A DNA stretch of 64,000 nt from Ignavibacteria bacterium (GTDB taxonomy: Bacteria > Bacteroidota > Ignavibacteria > Ignavibacteriales > Melioribacteraceae), in contig WPAE01000001.1 in the NCBI GenBank assembly GCA_009773205.1, forward strand, positions 32,775-96,774, given 5' to 3'. Of the stretch, positions 42,661 through 51,450 are shown one piece after another. A model generated the notes under the pieces. The model was given only the letters and a program-made list of their open reading frames with translations, had not been told where the DNA came from and searched no databases. Position numbers and translations under genes: made by a program. Positions within the stretch are counted from its first letter, which is position 1, and the number at the start of each line of letters is the position of its first letter.

Positions 42661-43134
42661 ATGAAACGAATTAATATCAGAATACCGAAAATATTCTTCG
42701 CAATAATATTCTTATCATTTTTGATAACAGGATGTAATCCATTGATTATTATTGAGGCAGGCAAAAACAGCGCAGTGCAGGAATTTTATGTTGATGATTA
42801 TAAAATGCAAGTCCGGATTTCACTTATATCGGATGAGAACGATTATCTTTGTTCATTCTCACTTTTTGATAAAGATGACATAAAACCGTTAGAAGGCATA
42901 AAATCTTATTTGGATATAATAAAGTATGGTCCACGCCGACATAGATACACGCGAGAAAAGTTTCCCTATATGAACGGATTGGATGTAATTTATAACAAAA
43001 TAACAAATGAATACGAGTGTAAATATAAATTTACAAGCAAGAGTAGATATGAATTGACGATAAGATTAAATGAAATTGCCGGTAAAGCATTAGAGGAAGA
43101 AATTCTTATTTCATTTGACCAGGAAGCGAAGTGA
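42661..43134 (+). CDS. Hypothetical lipoprotein B (tandem paralog)
   Basis: 157 aa with lipobox ITGCNPL. It is clearly homologous to the 42041 gene over its whole length: VQEFYVDDYKM, RYELTIRLNEIAGKAL, ILISFDQEAK. The middle (residues 80-115) differs and contains a PRRHRYTREKFPY loop. Tandem duplication with divergence is the simplest reading. An envelope-anchored binding role is inferred. Confidence 0.7.
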   Translation: MKRINIRIPKIFFAIIFLSFLITGCNPLIIIEAGKNSAVQEFYVDDYKMQVRISLISDENDYLCSFSLFDKDDIKPLEGIKSYLDIIKYGPRRHRYTREKFPYMNGLDVIYNKITNEYECKYKFTSKSRYELTIRLNEIAGKALEEEILISFDQEAK

Positions 43135-43200
43135 GATATTGAATGCTTGTAAATAAAAGTAGAAAGAACAAAACATTAAGTATAATTGTTAGGTGAGAAT

Positions 43201-43551
43201 ATGAGAAATTTATCTAAGCTGATATTGCCATTAATCTCAGCGACAGTTTTTGTGGTTATTTTTTATATCTATTTTGCGCCGAGCAAAGAATTGGGTTCTT
43301 TTAGTAAATTTGGCGGCGGCAGTGAAATAAACCAGCAGATAAATGTAAGCGTAGTTAGAGAAAATGGTTTTGAGAGAGATGCAGATGGAAGAATTATCTC
43401 ATTTTACGCGAAGGATAAAAATAATTTGTCTATAAAAATAACTTTACATGAACCCATGATAGATGATATTGTTGATGCCGAAGTTGTTGAGCTTATGGGA
43501 CATATGCATGGTGGCAACTTTATAGCGACGAACATCACCATTTTAAAGTGA
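43201..43551 (+). CDS. Membrane-anchored OB-fold-like protein (CcmE-like shape)
   Basis: 116 aa from the ATG at 43201, with AGGTGAG before it. One N-terminal helix (ILPLISATVFVVIFYIYF), then a small beta domain whose end, VVELMGHMHGGNFIATNITILK, resembles the OB-fold tail of CcmE-type haem chaperones (xxGxxxxGxFxAxxIL). The HMH could bind haem or metal. The call is shape-based; no clear family match. Confidence 0.45.
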   Translation: MRNLSKLILPLISATVFVVIFYIYFAPSKELGSFSKFGGGSEINQQINVSVVRENGFERDADGRIISFYAKDKNNLSIKITLHEPMIDDIVDAEVVELMGHMHGGNFIATNITILK

Positions 43552-43583
43552 TATAAAGCAATAAACCATAGCAGATAGAACAA

Positions 43584-43595
43584 TTAAGAATCTTT
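43584..43595 (+). promoter_or_regulatory. TTAAGAATCTTT palindrome-like site
   Basis: Exact reverse complement of 63786-63797 and close to 49614-49625. It lies 38 bp before the DYCxIVK protein B start. No sigma-54-like element is seen next to it, unlike the other two sites. Confidence 0.35.
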
Positions 43596-43632
43596 CGTTA
43601 AGTTTATGCATCTGATAAGAAGTAATTAAGAA

Positions 43633-43977
43633 ATGATTAAACATTTAATAAAATATCGTTCATTAGTGGCTGCTGTTTTTATGTTAATGCCGCTATTATT
43701 ATGGTTCTCCTACTCTGAACTTTGGCAGTTTGTTGGTGAAAAGGAAAATGCCGCAGCTCAGGATTATTGCGAAATTGTTAAAGTAACAAAGACTGAGACC
43801 GGGAAAGTTGATTTAAGTGATTCATTTAAGCTGAAAGTTGATAAATCAGTTTGTCCGCATTGTATTGATGAAACAAGCATAGATCATACTTCATTTACTA
43901 AATTAAATATCGAGCATTTTCATTCGCCACAAAAAACTTCTCCACTCTATCTCTACAACAGAACATTTCTGATCTAA
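43633..43977 (+). CDS. DYCxIVK membrane protein B
   Basis: 114 aa, paralog of 35340-35681. N-terminal helix (LVAAVFMLMPLLLWFSYSEL), DYCEIVK, then VDKSVCPHC, His-rich residues and C-terminus LYLYNRTFLI. Both copies sit immediately before metal-related genes (TolC 1; the ZraP-like gene here). Metal binding by the Cys-x-x-Cys plus His cluster is inferred. Confidence 0.65.
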   Translation: MIKHLIKYRSLVAAVFMLMPLLLWFSYSELWQFVGEKENAAAQDYCEIVKVTKTETGKVDLSDSFKLKVDKSVCPHCIDETSIDHTSFTKLNIEHFHSPQKTSPLYLYNRTFLI

Positions 43978-44064
43978 TTCTTCACTTCTCTCTTTTCGAT
44001 TTATCCTTGAGTAATTAGAGGATATCTAAATAGTAATTTATTAATCAAAAGAAGGAGTAACACA

Positions 44065-44634
44065 ATGTTAACCTCAAATAAAAAATGGTTTGGTGGAATC
44101 GCAATAGTAATTGTGGTTCTGTTTGTATCTTTAACGTTATTAGGACAGAACCATTCAAAGAAAAATAATTCTGGTAATTATACTCATAACTCATCTTGGT
44201 GGAACTCCAACGTTCCGGAAAAATATTGGCTTGGCGATGACCAGATAAACCAGGTAACCAAAATAAAAACAGAATACGATGAACTAATACAACCGGAAAT
44301 TGAAAAACTAAACACTTTGCGCGGAGATTATTCTGATTACAAACAGCAAGATGATATTAGCAGCAAACGTATCAGAGAATACCAAAGCGAGCTAAGAGGA
44401 ATTGAAGACCACATATACAGCTTAAAGATGGAAGCCGGAAGCAAGATTAGAAAAGTGCTTACCAACAGTCAGAGAGTATATTTTAATGATTCACGGATTG
44501 GCTGGTGGGATGGATTTTATGGAAGATGCGGCTGGGATTATGCAGATATGAATTATGGAATGCGAACCAACGGCTATATGGATTACGGAATGAGAGGTCA
44601 CGGCGGGATGTATAACCACGGAGGATGCTGGTAA
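44065..44634 (+). CDS. ZraP/Spy-like periplasmic metal-sensing protein
   Basis: 189 aa with a signal peptide (GIAIVIVVLFVSLTLLGQ). The core is helical with repeated charged heptads (INQVTKIKTEYDELIQPEIE, RIREYQSELRGIEDHIYSLK), as in the CpxP/Spy/ZraP family of metal-binding periplasmic chaperones. The tail is rich in Gly, Met, His and Tyr (GMRGHGGMYNHGGCW), a likely metal site. It is followed by a terminator. Confidence 0.7.
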   Translation: MLTSNKKWFGGIAIVIVVLFVSLTLLGQNHSKKNNSGNYTHNSSWWNSNVPEKYWLGDDQINQVTKIKTEYDELIQPEIEKLNTLRGDYSDYKQQDDISSKRIREYQSELRGIEDHIYSLKMEAGSKIRKVLTNSQRVYFNDSRIGWWDGFYGRCGWDYADMNYGMRTNGYMDYGMRGHGGMYNHGGCW

Positions 44635-44659
44635 TATTTTAATCTCTTAGTGTTGAATT

Positions 44660-44679
44660 CCCCACTGTTTGCAGTGGGG
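44660..44679 (+). terminator. Terminator after the ZraP-like gene
   Basis: CCCCACTG pairs with CAGTGGGG across a TTTG loop, followed by a weak A/T run. It is 25 bp after the stop. Confidence 0.7.
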
Positions 44680-44719
44680 AGATTTATTCAAAAAATAATT
44701 AATTATAAGGAATGAGCCA

Positions 44720-45232
44720 GTGAAAAATGTATTTAATAAAATCAAAGTAATAGTTTTTATTTCATCTTTATTAATTGCGAACGGTTACGCGCAAGAAACA
44801 CATAAGATAAAAGGCACCATAGGCAATGAAAAAATGGGCAAGGATAAAATCGTAATTTGTGTATTAAGAACTAAAGCTTGTATGCAGGTAAAGATTGACA
44901 CAAGTATGACTGTAAAATATCATGGTAAAGATACAAAGCTAACAGACTTGCCGTTTGGTCTTTATTTGGAAGCTGATATTATGGACAATAAGGCTAATGG
45001 AAAGGTAGTTAAAAATATAAGCGTTGTTGAAACAAAAACAGTAATTTGTTTTACCGAACTGAAGAAAGAACAAGAGAATAAATTGAGTGATGTGTTAAGA
45101 AAAACTAAAGGCGTTAATGATTTCGAGATACATTCGGAATCAGGACAGGTATATATTGAATACACTCCCCAGATAATTGCTTATAAAGATTTGGAAAGTG
45201 CAATAAAAAAAGAAGGTTTTGAATTAGAATAA
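44720..45232 (+). CDS. Exported protein with HMA-like C-terminal domain
   Basis: 170 aa, GTG start. Signal peptide (IKVIVFISSLLIANGYAQ) followed by a beta-rich domain. Residues 110-170 have the ferredoxin-like pattern of heavy-metal-associated domains (KLSDVLRKTKGVNDFEIHSE, AYKDLESAIKKEGFELE), but the CxxC metal motif is absent. Degenerate HMA domains may still contact partners. It precedes DUF302. Confidence 0.55.
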   Translation: MKNVFNKIKVIVFISSLLIANGYAQETHKIKGTIGNEKMGKDKIVICVLRTKACMQVKIDTSMTVKYHGKDTKLTDLPFGLYLEADIMDNKANGKVVKNISVVETKTVICFTELKKEQENKLSDVLRKTKGVNDFEIHSESGQVYIEYTPQIIAYKDLESAIKKEGFELE

Positions 45233-45249
45233 AACAGGAGTAACGAAAA

Positions 45250-45645
45250 ATGGAACAAACAAATTATGGATTCTCGAAAATAGTTAATTTCGGTTATGAT
45301 GAAGCAATTGAAAAAGTAACCGAAGAATTGAAGAAAGAAGGATTTGGAGTGTTGACAGAAATTGACGTTAAAGAAACATTAAAGAAAAAGCTTGATGTTG
45401 ACTTTAAACCGTATAAAATACTCGGCGCTTGTAATCCACAGTTTGCATATAAATCTCTGCAAACAGAAGAACAAATAGGATTGATGCTGCCTTGTAACGT
45501 AATAGTTTATGTGAACGAAGAAGGGAAAACTATCGTTGCAGCAATAGATCCAATTGCATCTATGCAAGCAGTAAAAAATGATAAGCTCGGCGAAGTAGCG
45601 GAAACGATACAAAGCAAATTAAAAAATATTATAAGCAATCTATGA
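45250..45645 (+). CDS. DUF302 protein
   Basis: 131 aa cytoplasmic protein of the DUF302 family: FGYDEAIEKVTEELKKEGFGVLTEIDV, LGACNPQFAYKSL, LMLPCNVIVYVNEEG, VAAIDPIASM. The family is common near copper and metal genes. Its function is unknown. There is a good AGGAG-type ribosome site. Confidence 0.85.
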   Translation: MEQTNYGFSKIVNFGYDEAIEKVTEELKKEGFGVLTEIDVKETLKKKLDVDFKPYKILGACNPQFAYKSLQTEEQIGLMLPCNVIVYVNEEGKTIVAAIDPIASMQAVKNDKLGEVAETIQSKLKNIISNL

Positions 45646-45657
45646 AGAGTCAAACAT

Positions 45658-45738
45658 ATGAAAGATAAGCTTATTGGTTTAGCAATTGGATTAGCTATTA
45701 TACTAATTGTAGTTGTTGTCATAGTATTACTGAAATGA
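45658..45738 (+). CDS. 26-aa membrane peptide
   Basis: The peptide starts MKDKLIGLAIGLAIIL and then continues hydrophobic to a terminal Lys. It is a near-pure transmembrane helix, 12 bp after DUF302, with a moderately placed AAGAG ribosome site. Small hydrophobic peptides of this kind often join membrane transporters, but nothing identifies this one. Confidence 0.4.
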   Translation: MKDKLIGLAIGLAIILIVVVVIVLLK

Positions 45739-45824
45739 TAATTACCCAGTGAGAATAAAACGATGGAGTTTCATTCTTGCTGATTTGAGTTAAATTATTG
45801 TGATAACCTTTTTGGGCATATGCA

Positions 45825-47912
45825 ATGAAAAAATATCAACTAAAAAATATTGACTGCGCTTCGTGTGCAGCAAAAATTGAAGACGGGCTTTCGAAGATGG
45901 AGGGAGTGAAATCATGCTCGGTAAATTTTGCAAGCTCTTCTCTATTCATCGATACAGACAACATAGAATCTGTGAAAAAGAAAATAAAAGAGATCGAACC
46001 GGAAGTTATTGTTGAAGAGATGCAAGATAAAAAACTAACAGAGTCAAAAAATATAGTTGATGAAAACAAAGTAGAATTAATCAAAATCTTTCTGACGGTT
46101 CTTCTGCTAGCTGTTGGATTAATCTTTGAGAAAGAAATCCAAAATTCGCAATATCGCATGACTGAGTATTTGGTATTCATTCCAGCATATTTAATTAGTG
46201 GTTGGGGTGTATTAAGAGGTGCATTACGAAGCATTACTAGAGGGAAAATTTTTAATGAACATATCCTTATGACGATTGCAACCGCCGGTGCGATTGCAAT
46301 TGATGCGATGCCGGAAGCTGTAACAGTAATGTTGTTCTATGTTGTTGGGGAGTTATTCCAGGATATAGCTGTTAACCGTTCGCGTAAATCGATTAAAGCA
46401 TTGTTAGAAATAAAACCGGACTACGCCAATCTAAAAAGCAACGGTGAAGTAAAACGAGTTTCTCCGGAAGGCGTAAGAGTCGGAGAGAATATTATTGTAA
46501 AAGCCGGAGAAAAAATTCCTTTGGATGGAGAAATTACTGAAGGTAATTCCTTTGTAGATACGTCCGCATTAACCGGCGAAAGTGTTCCAAGAAAAGTGAA
46601 AGAAAAGGATTTTGTCTTAGCAGGAATGATAAATCAATCCGGACTGCTGACTATTAGAGTTACAAAAATATTTAGTGAATCATCCATCTCACAAATTCTG
46701 GAACTAGTTGAAAATGCAGCTTCAAAAAAAGCAGAGACAGAAAAGTTTATAACAACATTTGCGAAATATTACACTCCAGTTGTTGTGATTGGCGCTTTAC
46801 TTCTTGCAGTTATTCCGCCTTTGCTTTTTGCCAACCAAACTTTTACAGATTGGATTTACAGAGCGCTGGTAGTTCTTGTAATATCTTGTCCATGCGCTTT
46901 GGTAATAAGCATTCCACTTGGATACTTTGGTGGAATAGGCGGAGCTTCAAAAAGAGGTATCTTGGTCAAAGGTTCAAACTATTTGGATGCTCTCACAAAA
47001 GTTAAGACTGTAGTTTTTGATAAAACAGGAACGCTAACAAAAGGAGAATTTAAGGTATCTGAAATTGTTGTGAAAAACGGATTTGACAAAGAAGAATTAA
47101 TAAGACTTGCTGCCTATGCAGAATCGCATTCAAATCATCCGATAGCGAAATCTGTAATTGAAGCATACGGAGGAGCGATTAATCAAGAATTGATTAAGGA
47201 CGTTCACGAGATAAGCGGTAAAGGAATAAAAGCAAATATTAACGGGCAAATAGTCGTTGTTGGAAATGATAAACTTCTTCATTTGGAAAATATACAACAC
47301 GATAAATGTGATGTCGAGGGAACAGTTATTCATATCGCTACAAATTCAGTTTACGCCGGATACATTATTATTTCCGATACATTAAAAGAGGGCGCGGAAG
47401 AAACAATAAGCTTGCTTAAAAAGAAAAATATTAATTCGGTTATGCTTACGGGAGATAATAAAGCGGCGGCAGAATCTTTTGCCAAGAAACTTGGAATAGA
47501 TAAGTATTATTATGAACTGCTGCCGGAAGATAAAGTAAATCATATTGAGCAGATTATTCAATCATCAATTAAAGGAAATAAAGTTGCTTTCGTCGGGGAT
47601 GGTATAAACGATGCACCGGTTTTAGCACGCGCAGATGTTGGAATAGCAATGGGCGCTCTCGGTTCAGATGCCGCCGTTGAAACTGCTGATGTTGTTCTTA
47701 TGGCAGATTCTCCTTTGCAAGTTGTAACCGCAATTGATACAGCAAAGAAAACCAGAAAGATTGTCTGGCAAAATATTGGCTTCGCAATGGGAGTTAAATT
47801 ATTCTTCATTCTTCTGGGTGTGTTTGGAATTGCTACAATGTGGGAAGCGGTCTTTGGCGATATGGGTGTTGCAATAATCGCAATATTGAATGCGATGAGA
47901 GTGATGAAGTAA
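45825..47912 (+). CDS. P1B-type heavy-metal ATPase
   Basis: 695 aa. N-terminal HMA domain with IDCASC (CxxC), eight transmembrane segments, ion motif CPC (SCPCALVISIP, residue ~355), phosphorylation Asp in DKTGTLTKG near residue 400, HP motif SHSNHP, and GDGINDAPVLARADVGIAMG. The CPC motif with a following SIPLG is typical of the Zn/Cd/Pb ZntA group. The protein exports metal from the cytoplasm. Confidence 0.93.
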   Translation: MKKYQLKNIDCASCAAKIEDGLSKMEGVKSCSVNFASSSLFIDTDNIESVKKKIKEIEPEVIVEEMQDKKLTESKNIVDENKVELIKIFLTVLLLAVGLIFEKEIQNSQYRMTEYLVFIPAYLISGWGVLRGALRSITRGKIFNEHILMTIATAGAIAIDAMPEAVTVMLFYVVGELFQDIAVNRSRKSIKALLEIKPDYANLKSNGEVKRVSPEGVRVGENIIVKAGEKIPLDGEITEGNSFVDTSALTGESVPRKVKEKDFVLAGMINQSGLLTIRVTKIFSESSISQILELVENAASKKAETEKFITTFAKYYTPVVVIGALLLAVIPPLLFANQTFTDWIYRALVVLVISCPCALVISIPLGYFGGIGGASKRGILVKGSNYLDALTKVKTVVFDKTGTLTKGEFKVSEIVVKNGFDKEELIRLAAYAESHSNHPIAKSVIEAYGGAINQELIKDVHEISGKGIKANINGQIVVVGNDKLLHLENIQHDKCDVEGTVIHIATNSVYAGYIIISDTLKEGAEETISLLKKKNINSVMLTGDNKAAAESFAKKLGIDKYYYELLPEDKVNHIEQIIQSSIKGNKVAFVGDGINDAPVLARADVGIAMGALGSDAAVETADVVLMADSPLQVVTAIDTAKKTRKIVWQNIGFAMGVKLFFILLGVFGIATMWEAVFGDMGVAIIAILNAMRVMK

Positions 47913-47962
47913 GATTTTGCTACTAATAATGATTAGAGAATAATATTTGTTGTGGTGCCATC

Positions 47963-48427
47963 TTGAAAAAAATAAAGCGATTGGGAAGACAAAATACAAC
48001 TACTGTCCGTAATCATTTTTTAGATTCATCTATTTACGGAATACAAGTAAAAGCATTTTTGCAATTGATTGGTTACATTTTAATATGTTTTATATTTATA
48101 TCAACTTTAGTATTTCTTTTCCCAGCTAAAACCAGCAAACACAACCATATCGAAACAAAAAGCAGTAAACCCGCGATTGAAGAAAATGTGGTTAAAATTG
48201 CATCAATGTTCATCTGTTCTTGCCAAAAATGCAAAATGGAATCGTTAGAAGTTTGTAAATGTAACCGTGCTATTGAGGAAAGAAATCTAATTCGTAAATG
48301 CACTGAACAAGAAGAAACCGTTAATAATATTGTGCTAACTATTGCGGAGCGATATGGATTCTTAAAAGCTGAATATGCAAACAATTATAATGTTGATAAA
48401 TCTCAAATATGGTCCAATTCCAATTAG
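47963..48427 (+). CDS. CcmH-like Cys-rich membrane-anchored protein A
   Basis: 154 aa, TTG start. One transmembrane helix (IGYILICFIFISTLVFLF) followed by a soluble domain with FICSCQKCKMESLEVCKCNRA, then EERNLIRK ... TVNNIVLTIAERYGF. The order CxCxxC...CxC..A..R..I...EE.V..I..RYG echoes CcmH/NrfF, but with extra cysteines. Its paralog is 56588-57004. A periplasmic thiol or metal-handling role is inferred. Confidence 0.6.
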   Translation: MKKIKRLGRQNTTTVRNHFLDSSIYGIQVKAFLQLIGYILICFIFISTLVFLFPAKTSKHNHIETKSSKPAIEENVVKIASMFICSCQKCKMESLEVCKCNRAIEERNLIRKCTEQEETVNNIVLTIAERYGFLKAEYANNYNVDKSQIWSNSN

Positions 48428-48453
48428 TATAAACAAAAAAGAGTTACGCCATA

Positions 48454-49059
48454 ATGAATGAAACTATCTTAAAATATTTTATGATTATGTATTTCTTGCT
48501 TTACTACGGAGTTCTTTTTGTTTTGAACTCATATTTAGTCTATAAGAGAACAGGAAAGAATCCTTATGTGTTAGGTAAAAGTAAAGGAATCCTAAGTTTT
48601 ACTGAAAATGGTATTAAGATTACAGGAATAATAATTCCTCTTATTGTAATTATCTTTATACTTTCAAAAGAAATATATCAATGGTTGGTTCCAATCGAAT
48701 ATTTAGAGAAAATATACTTAGACTTAATTGGAATCTCGATAATGCATTTGGGATTTGTAATTTGTTTAACAGCACAGTTTTATATGCGCTCCTCTTGGAG
48801 AATAGGAATTGATGTTGATGACCAGGTAAAATTAATAACAGCAGGAGTATTTAAGTATTCGAGAAATCCATTTTTTCTTGGCACATTTCTTTCTTATTTG
48901 GGATTCTTTTTAGTCTTACCAAACATATTGTCTTTTACAGTTGGAACCGTTTACTATTTCTTGATTCAGATTCAGGTTAGACTGGAAGAAGACAATTTGG
49001 TTAATACATTAGGAAACTCATATCATGACTATTGTGTAAAAGTAAGAAGGTGGATATAA
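48454..49059 (+). CDS. ICMT/PEMT-family membrane methyltransferase
   Basis: 201 aa, five transmembrane segments, and the isoprenylcysteine/phospholipid methyltransferase signature: LITAGVFKYSRNPFFLGTFL, then VRLEEDNLVNTLGNSYHDYCVKVRRWI (SAM-binding RxPxY and EE region). Its substrate is unknown. Such genes are frequently carried beside heavy-metal transporters. It is the last gene of the + half. Confidence 0.85.
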   Translation: MNETILKYFMIMYFLLYYGVLFVLNSYLVYKRTGKNPYVLGKSKGILSFTENGIKITGIIIPLIVIIFILSKEIYQWLVPIEYLEKIYLDLIGISIMHLGFVICLTAQFYMRSSWRIGIDVDDQVKLITAGVFKYSRNPFFLGTFLSYLGFFLVLPNILSFTVGTVYYFLIQIQVRLEEDNLVNTLGNSYHDYCVKVRRWI

Positions 49060-49060
49060 A

Positions 49061-49086
49061 AGGAGACGGAAATACTCCCATCTCCT
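49061..49086. terminator. Bidirectional terminator at the convergent point
   Basis: AGGAGA 49061-49066 pairs with TCTCCT 49081-49086, with A-rich flanks on one side and AAAATT on the other. It lies between the ICMT stop and the repeat-protein stop. Confidence 0.55.
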
Positions 49087-49106
49087 AAAATTGGAGTAAT
49101 TGGAAA

Positions 49107-49511
49107 TTATTGATGGCGTTTTTGTCTTAGAAAAAGATTTTGCTCAATTGCCGGTTTACTATTTTCTGATATTTTATTTGAATTTTGGAAGACTACAGCA
49201 CCGTGACGTTTTTCAATTAAGAATGGATTTCTATCAGCTATCAGATTGTTTGCAACCGGGTTAATATTTGACTGACGATTTACAACCGTGATTGCACCAT
49301 GACGTTTTTCAACAAGAAAAGGATTTCTGTCGTAAACCTCATCACTTGGATTCATGCTTAAATTATAGTTTACAATAACAACTGCTCCGTGACGTTTTTC
49401 TACAAGGAAGGGATTCTTTTCGGCATAAGTATTTCCAGTTGGCTGGGCGTTGATTAAAGATAAAGTTGATAATACAATTACTACTATTGTTATAACTATT
49501 GACTTTTTCAT
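49107..49511 (-). CDS. Secreted protein of four NPFLVEKRHGAV repeats
   Basis: 134 aa from the ATG at 49511 (AAGGA site upstream). Signal peptide residues 1-22 ends LSLINA. The mature protein is three near-perfect units, (K/R)NPFL(V/I)EKRHGAVxxxN, at residues 32-48, 62-78 and 94-110, plus a worn fourth (QNLFLRQKRHQ) at 124-134. They are spaced 30-32 residues apart by variable linkers. Each unit has a KRH dibasic site. No family is recognised. It lies last in the copper-type cluster, under a sigma-54-like promoter. It could be a metal-binding or processed peptide. Confidence 0.65.
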   Translation of the reverse strand: MKKSIVITIVVIVLSTLSLINAQPTGNTYAEKNPFLVEKRHGAVVIVNYNLSMNPSDEVYDRNPFLVEKRHGAITVVNRQSNINPVANNLIADRNPFLIEKRHGAVVFQNSNKISENSKPAIEQNLFLRQKRHQ

Positions 49512-49545
49512 GATTATGTCCTTATTAGATTGTTGATTATATAAA

Positions 49546-49627
49546 GACAAAACCAATGCCATATTTTTCTTTTGAAATTAGAGTGAAAGTGAATACGAAT
49601 AGTTAAATGGATTAAAGAATCTTAAAA
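49546..49627 (-). promoter_or_regulatory. Sigma-54-like promoter and upstream site of the repeat-protein gene
   Basis: On the minus strand TGGCATTGGTTTTGTC (49561-49546) fits the -24/-12 pattern TGGC-N8-TTGY except for the last base pair. ATTAAAGAATCTTAAAA is at 49611-49627, 50 bp further upstream. The predicted start of transcription leaves about 25 nt before the ATG at 49511. Confidence 0.5.
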
Positions 49628-49693
49628 TAATTTTAAGAAATTTTATAAATAACAACTAATCGTTCCGCACTCATTTCAATAAAAGAAGGAATG

Positions 49694-51442
49694 TTATTTA
49701 AGAAACAATAATTTCTTTGTTGATACAAATTGACCGGCTTTTAATTGATAGAAATAAACACCGGTAGACATTCCTCGACTCCGCTCGGAATGACCGATAT
49801 TAAATTTTACACTATAATTGCCGGGTTGTTTAAATTCATCAACAAGTGTTGCAACTTCTTTCCCCAAAAAATCGAATACTTTCAGAGTTACATGACCAGC
49901 AATTGATAAATGAAATCCAATTACAGTTTCAGGATTGAATGGATTAGGATAATTCTGATCAAGCGAAAAATTAATTGGCAACAAAGATAAATTCTCTTCT
50001 CTAACATCTGTAGGACTTGAAACTAGAAATTGCCCCATCATTCCATCATCTTCGTGAGTAAGCAAATGACAATGATACATAAAAGGAACAGTTGAGTTAG
50101 CAAAGTCTTCAAATTTTGTAATGAATCTTACGGTTTCCATCGGCTCAACTAAAACAACATCTTTTCTTCCGCGTTCGTTAAGCGGCACTTGATTGCCATT
50201 TCTATCAAGCAAATAAAATTGAACATCGTGAATATGAAAAGGGTGCGCGATTAATGTTTGATTTCTGAGCTCCCATATTTCAGTATTATTCAATGGAATG
50301 GTGTAATTGATTTTATCCATTGAGAAAGGATTCCCATTAATTACAAAAGGACCCGCAGCACTCATCATACCACCGATTGATGTAAATGTTAATACACGGG
50401 TAACATTAGCAGATGAAATAGAGATTGGAGAGTTAGAAATTAAAGTTGAGAGAATTGTAGTAATTGGATTTTGTGATGCAGCAATTACATCAATTTTTAG
50501 GATATTGAAATTAGCGCCGTTTAATTTATTGTTTGAATAATCGGGCAAGCTACCGCCCATACCAACAGAACTTGAGCCGATAATTCCGGTTGGTAATTCA
50601 GAAGCAAAACTCATAAGATAAGTTGATTGCCCTAGCAAAGATTTAAAATCAACCAATATTTCAGCGCGTTCACCAGGAGCCAAACGAAGGCGTGTTAATA
50701 GAACCGGTGCGTTTAGCAAACCACCGTCGCCAGTAATTTGATAGAAAGAATTATTTTCCGTAAAACCAAAATTATAAGTTCTTTCTGTAGAGCCGTTAAG
50801 TAAGCGAAGACGAACAATTTGAGCCGGAACTTGCAAGTAAGGATTTTTTGTGCCGTTAACGAGAAGAACAGAATCGAGTTCCGAGCGCACAATAAATTGT
50901 TTAGCTAAATCGAAAGCTCTAGATTGAACAACAATTGGGAAATCATCAACACCATATTTGCGGGGAAGTTTTAGCGCGGCTTCTTGTTCATCTCTAACAA
51001 TGATAAATCCGGCTACACCTTTTGTTACATGTTCAGCAGTTTTTTTATGCAAGTGAGGGTGATACCAATAAGTAGCGGCGTTATCCAAAACAGTAAATTG
51101 CGGCTGCCATGTTGTGCCGGGTAAAATTACAGTATGAGGGCCACCATCATTTTGAGGAGCAACGTGCATTCCATGCCAATGAATTGTAGTTGTATCTGTT
51201 AAATTGTTCTTCACATTCATTTGAACTTGTGTCCCTTTTTTGAGAAGTAAAGTAGGGCCAAGTAAACTGCCATTGACACCCATAGTTCTCGTTTGAAATC
51301 CGGGATAAAAATTAACAGAACTGTTTTGTATTGTGAGATTGAAGTTGTTCCCACTTAATGTATCCGGAATAGGCAGTTTATTTTGAGCGTTAATGAGTTG
51401 AAAAAACAAAAAGAAATAAATGGATATATATTTTTTGAACAT
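49694..51442 (-). CDS. Secreted multicopper oxidase with T9SS sorting domain
   Basis: 582 aa, signal peptide ISIYFFLFFQLINAQ. Copper-ligand motifs: HWHGMH (88-93), YWYHPHLHKK (125-134), HPFHIHD and YHCHLLTHEDDGMM (T1/T2/T3 sites). It is a laccase/CueO-like oxidase, likely Cu(I) detoxification. The last 90 residues are a T9SS type A sorting domain (QNYPNPFNPETVI ... FDFLGKEVATLVD ... YFYQLKAG). Residues IGHSERSRGMST in that domain are coded by a palindromic repeat. Export by SprA-type T9SS is expected. Confidence 0.9.
   Translation of the reverse strand: MFKKYISIYFFLFFQLINAQNKLPIPDTLSGNNFNLTIQNSSVNFYPGFQTRTMGVNGSLLGPTLLLKKGTQVQMNVKNNLTDTTTIHWHGMHVAPQNDGGPHTVILPGTTWQPQFTVLDNAATYWYHPHLHKKTAEHVTKGVAGFIIVRDEQEAALKLPRKYGVDDFPIVVQSRAFDLAKQFIVRSELDSVLLVNGTKNPYLQVPAQIVRLRLLNGSTERTYNFGFTENNSFYQITGDGGLLNAPVLLTRLRLAPGERAEILVDFKSLLGQSTYLMSFASELPTGIIGSSSVGMGGSLPDYSNNKLNGANFNILKIDVIAASQNPITTILSTLISNSPISISSANVTRVLTFTSIGGMMSAAGPFVINGNPFSMDKINYTIPLNNTEIWELRNQTLIAHPFHIHDVQFYLLDRNGNQVPLNERGRKDVVLVEPMETVRFITKFEDFANSTVPFMYHCHLLTHEDDGMMGQFLVSSPTDVREENLSLLPINFSLDQNYPNPFNPETVIGFHLSIAGHVTLKVFDFLGKEVATLVDEFKQPGNYSVKFNIGHSERSRGMSTGVYFYQLKAGQFVSTKKLLFLK
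49769..49792 (-). repeat. In-frame palindromic repeat inside the sorting domain
   Basis: CATTCC 49769-49774 and GGAATG 49787-49792 enclose TCGACTCCGCTC. It belongs to the TCATTCCGAGCGGAGTCGAGGAATG class of dispersed repeats, read here as GHSERSRGMS. Confidence 0.75.
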
Positions 51443-51450
51443 AGTAGCTC

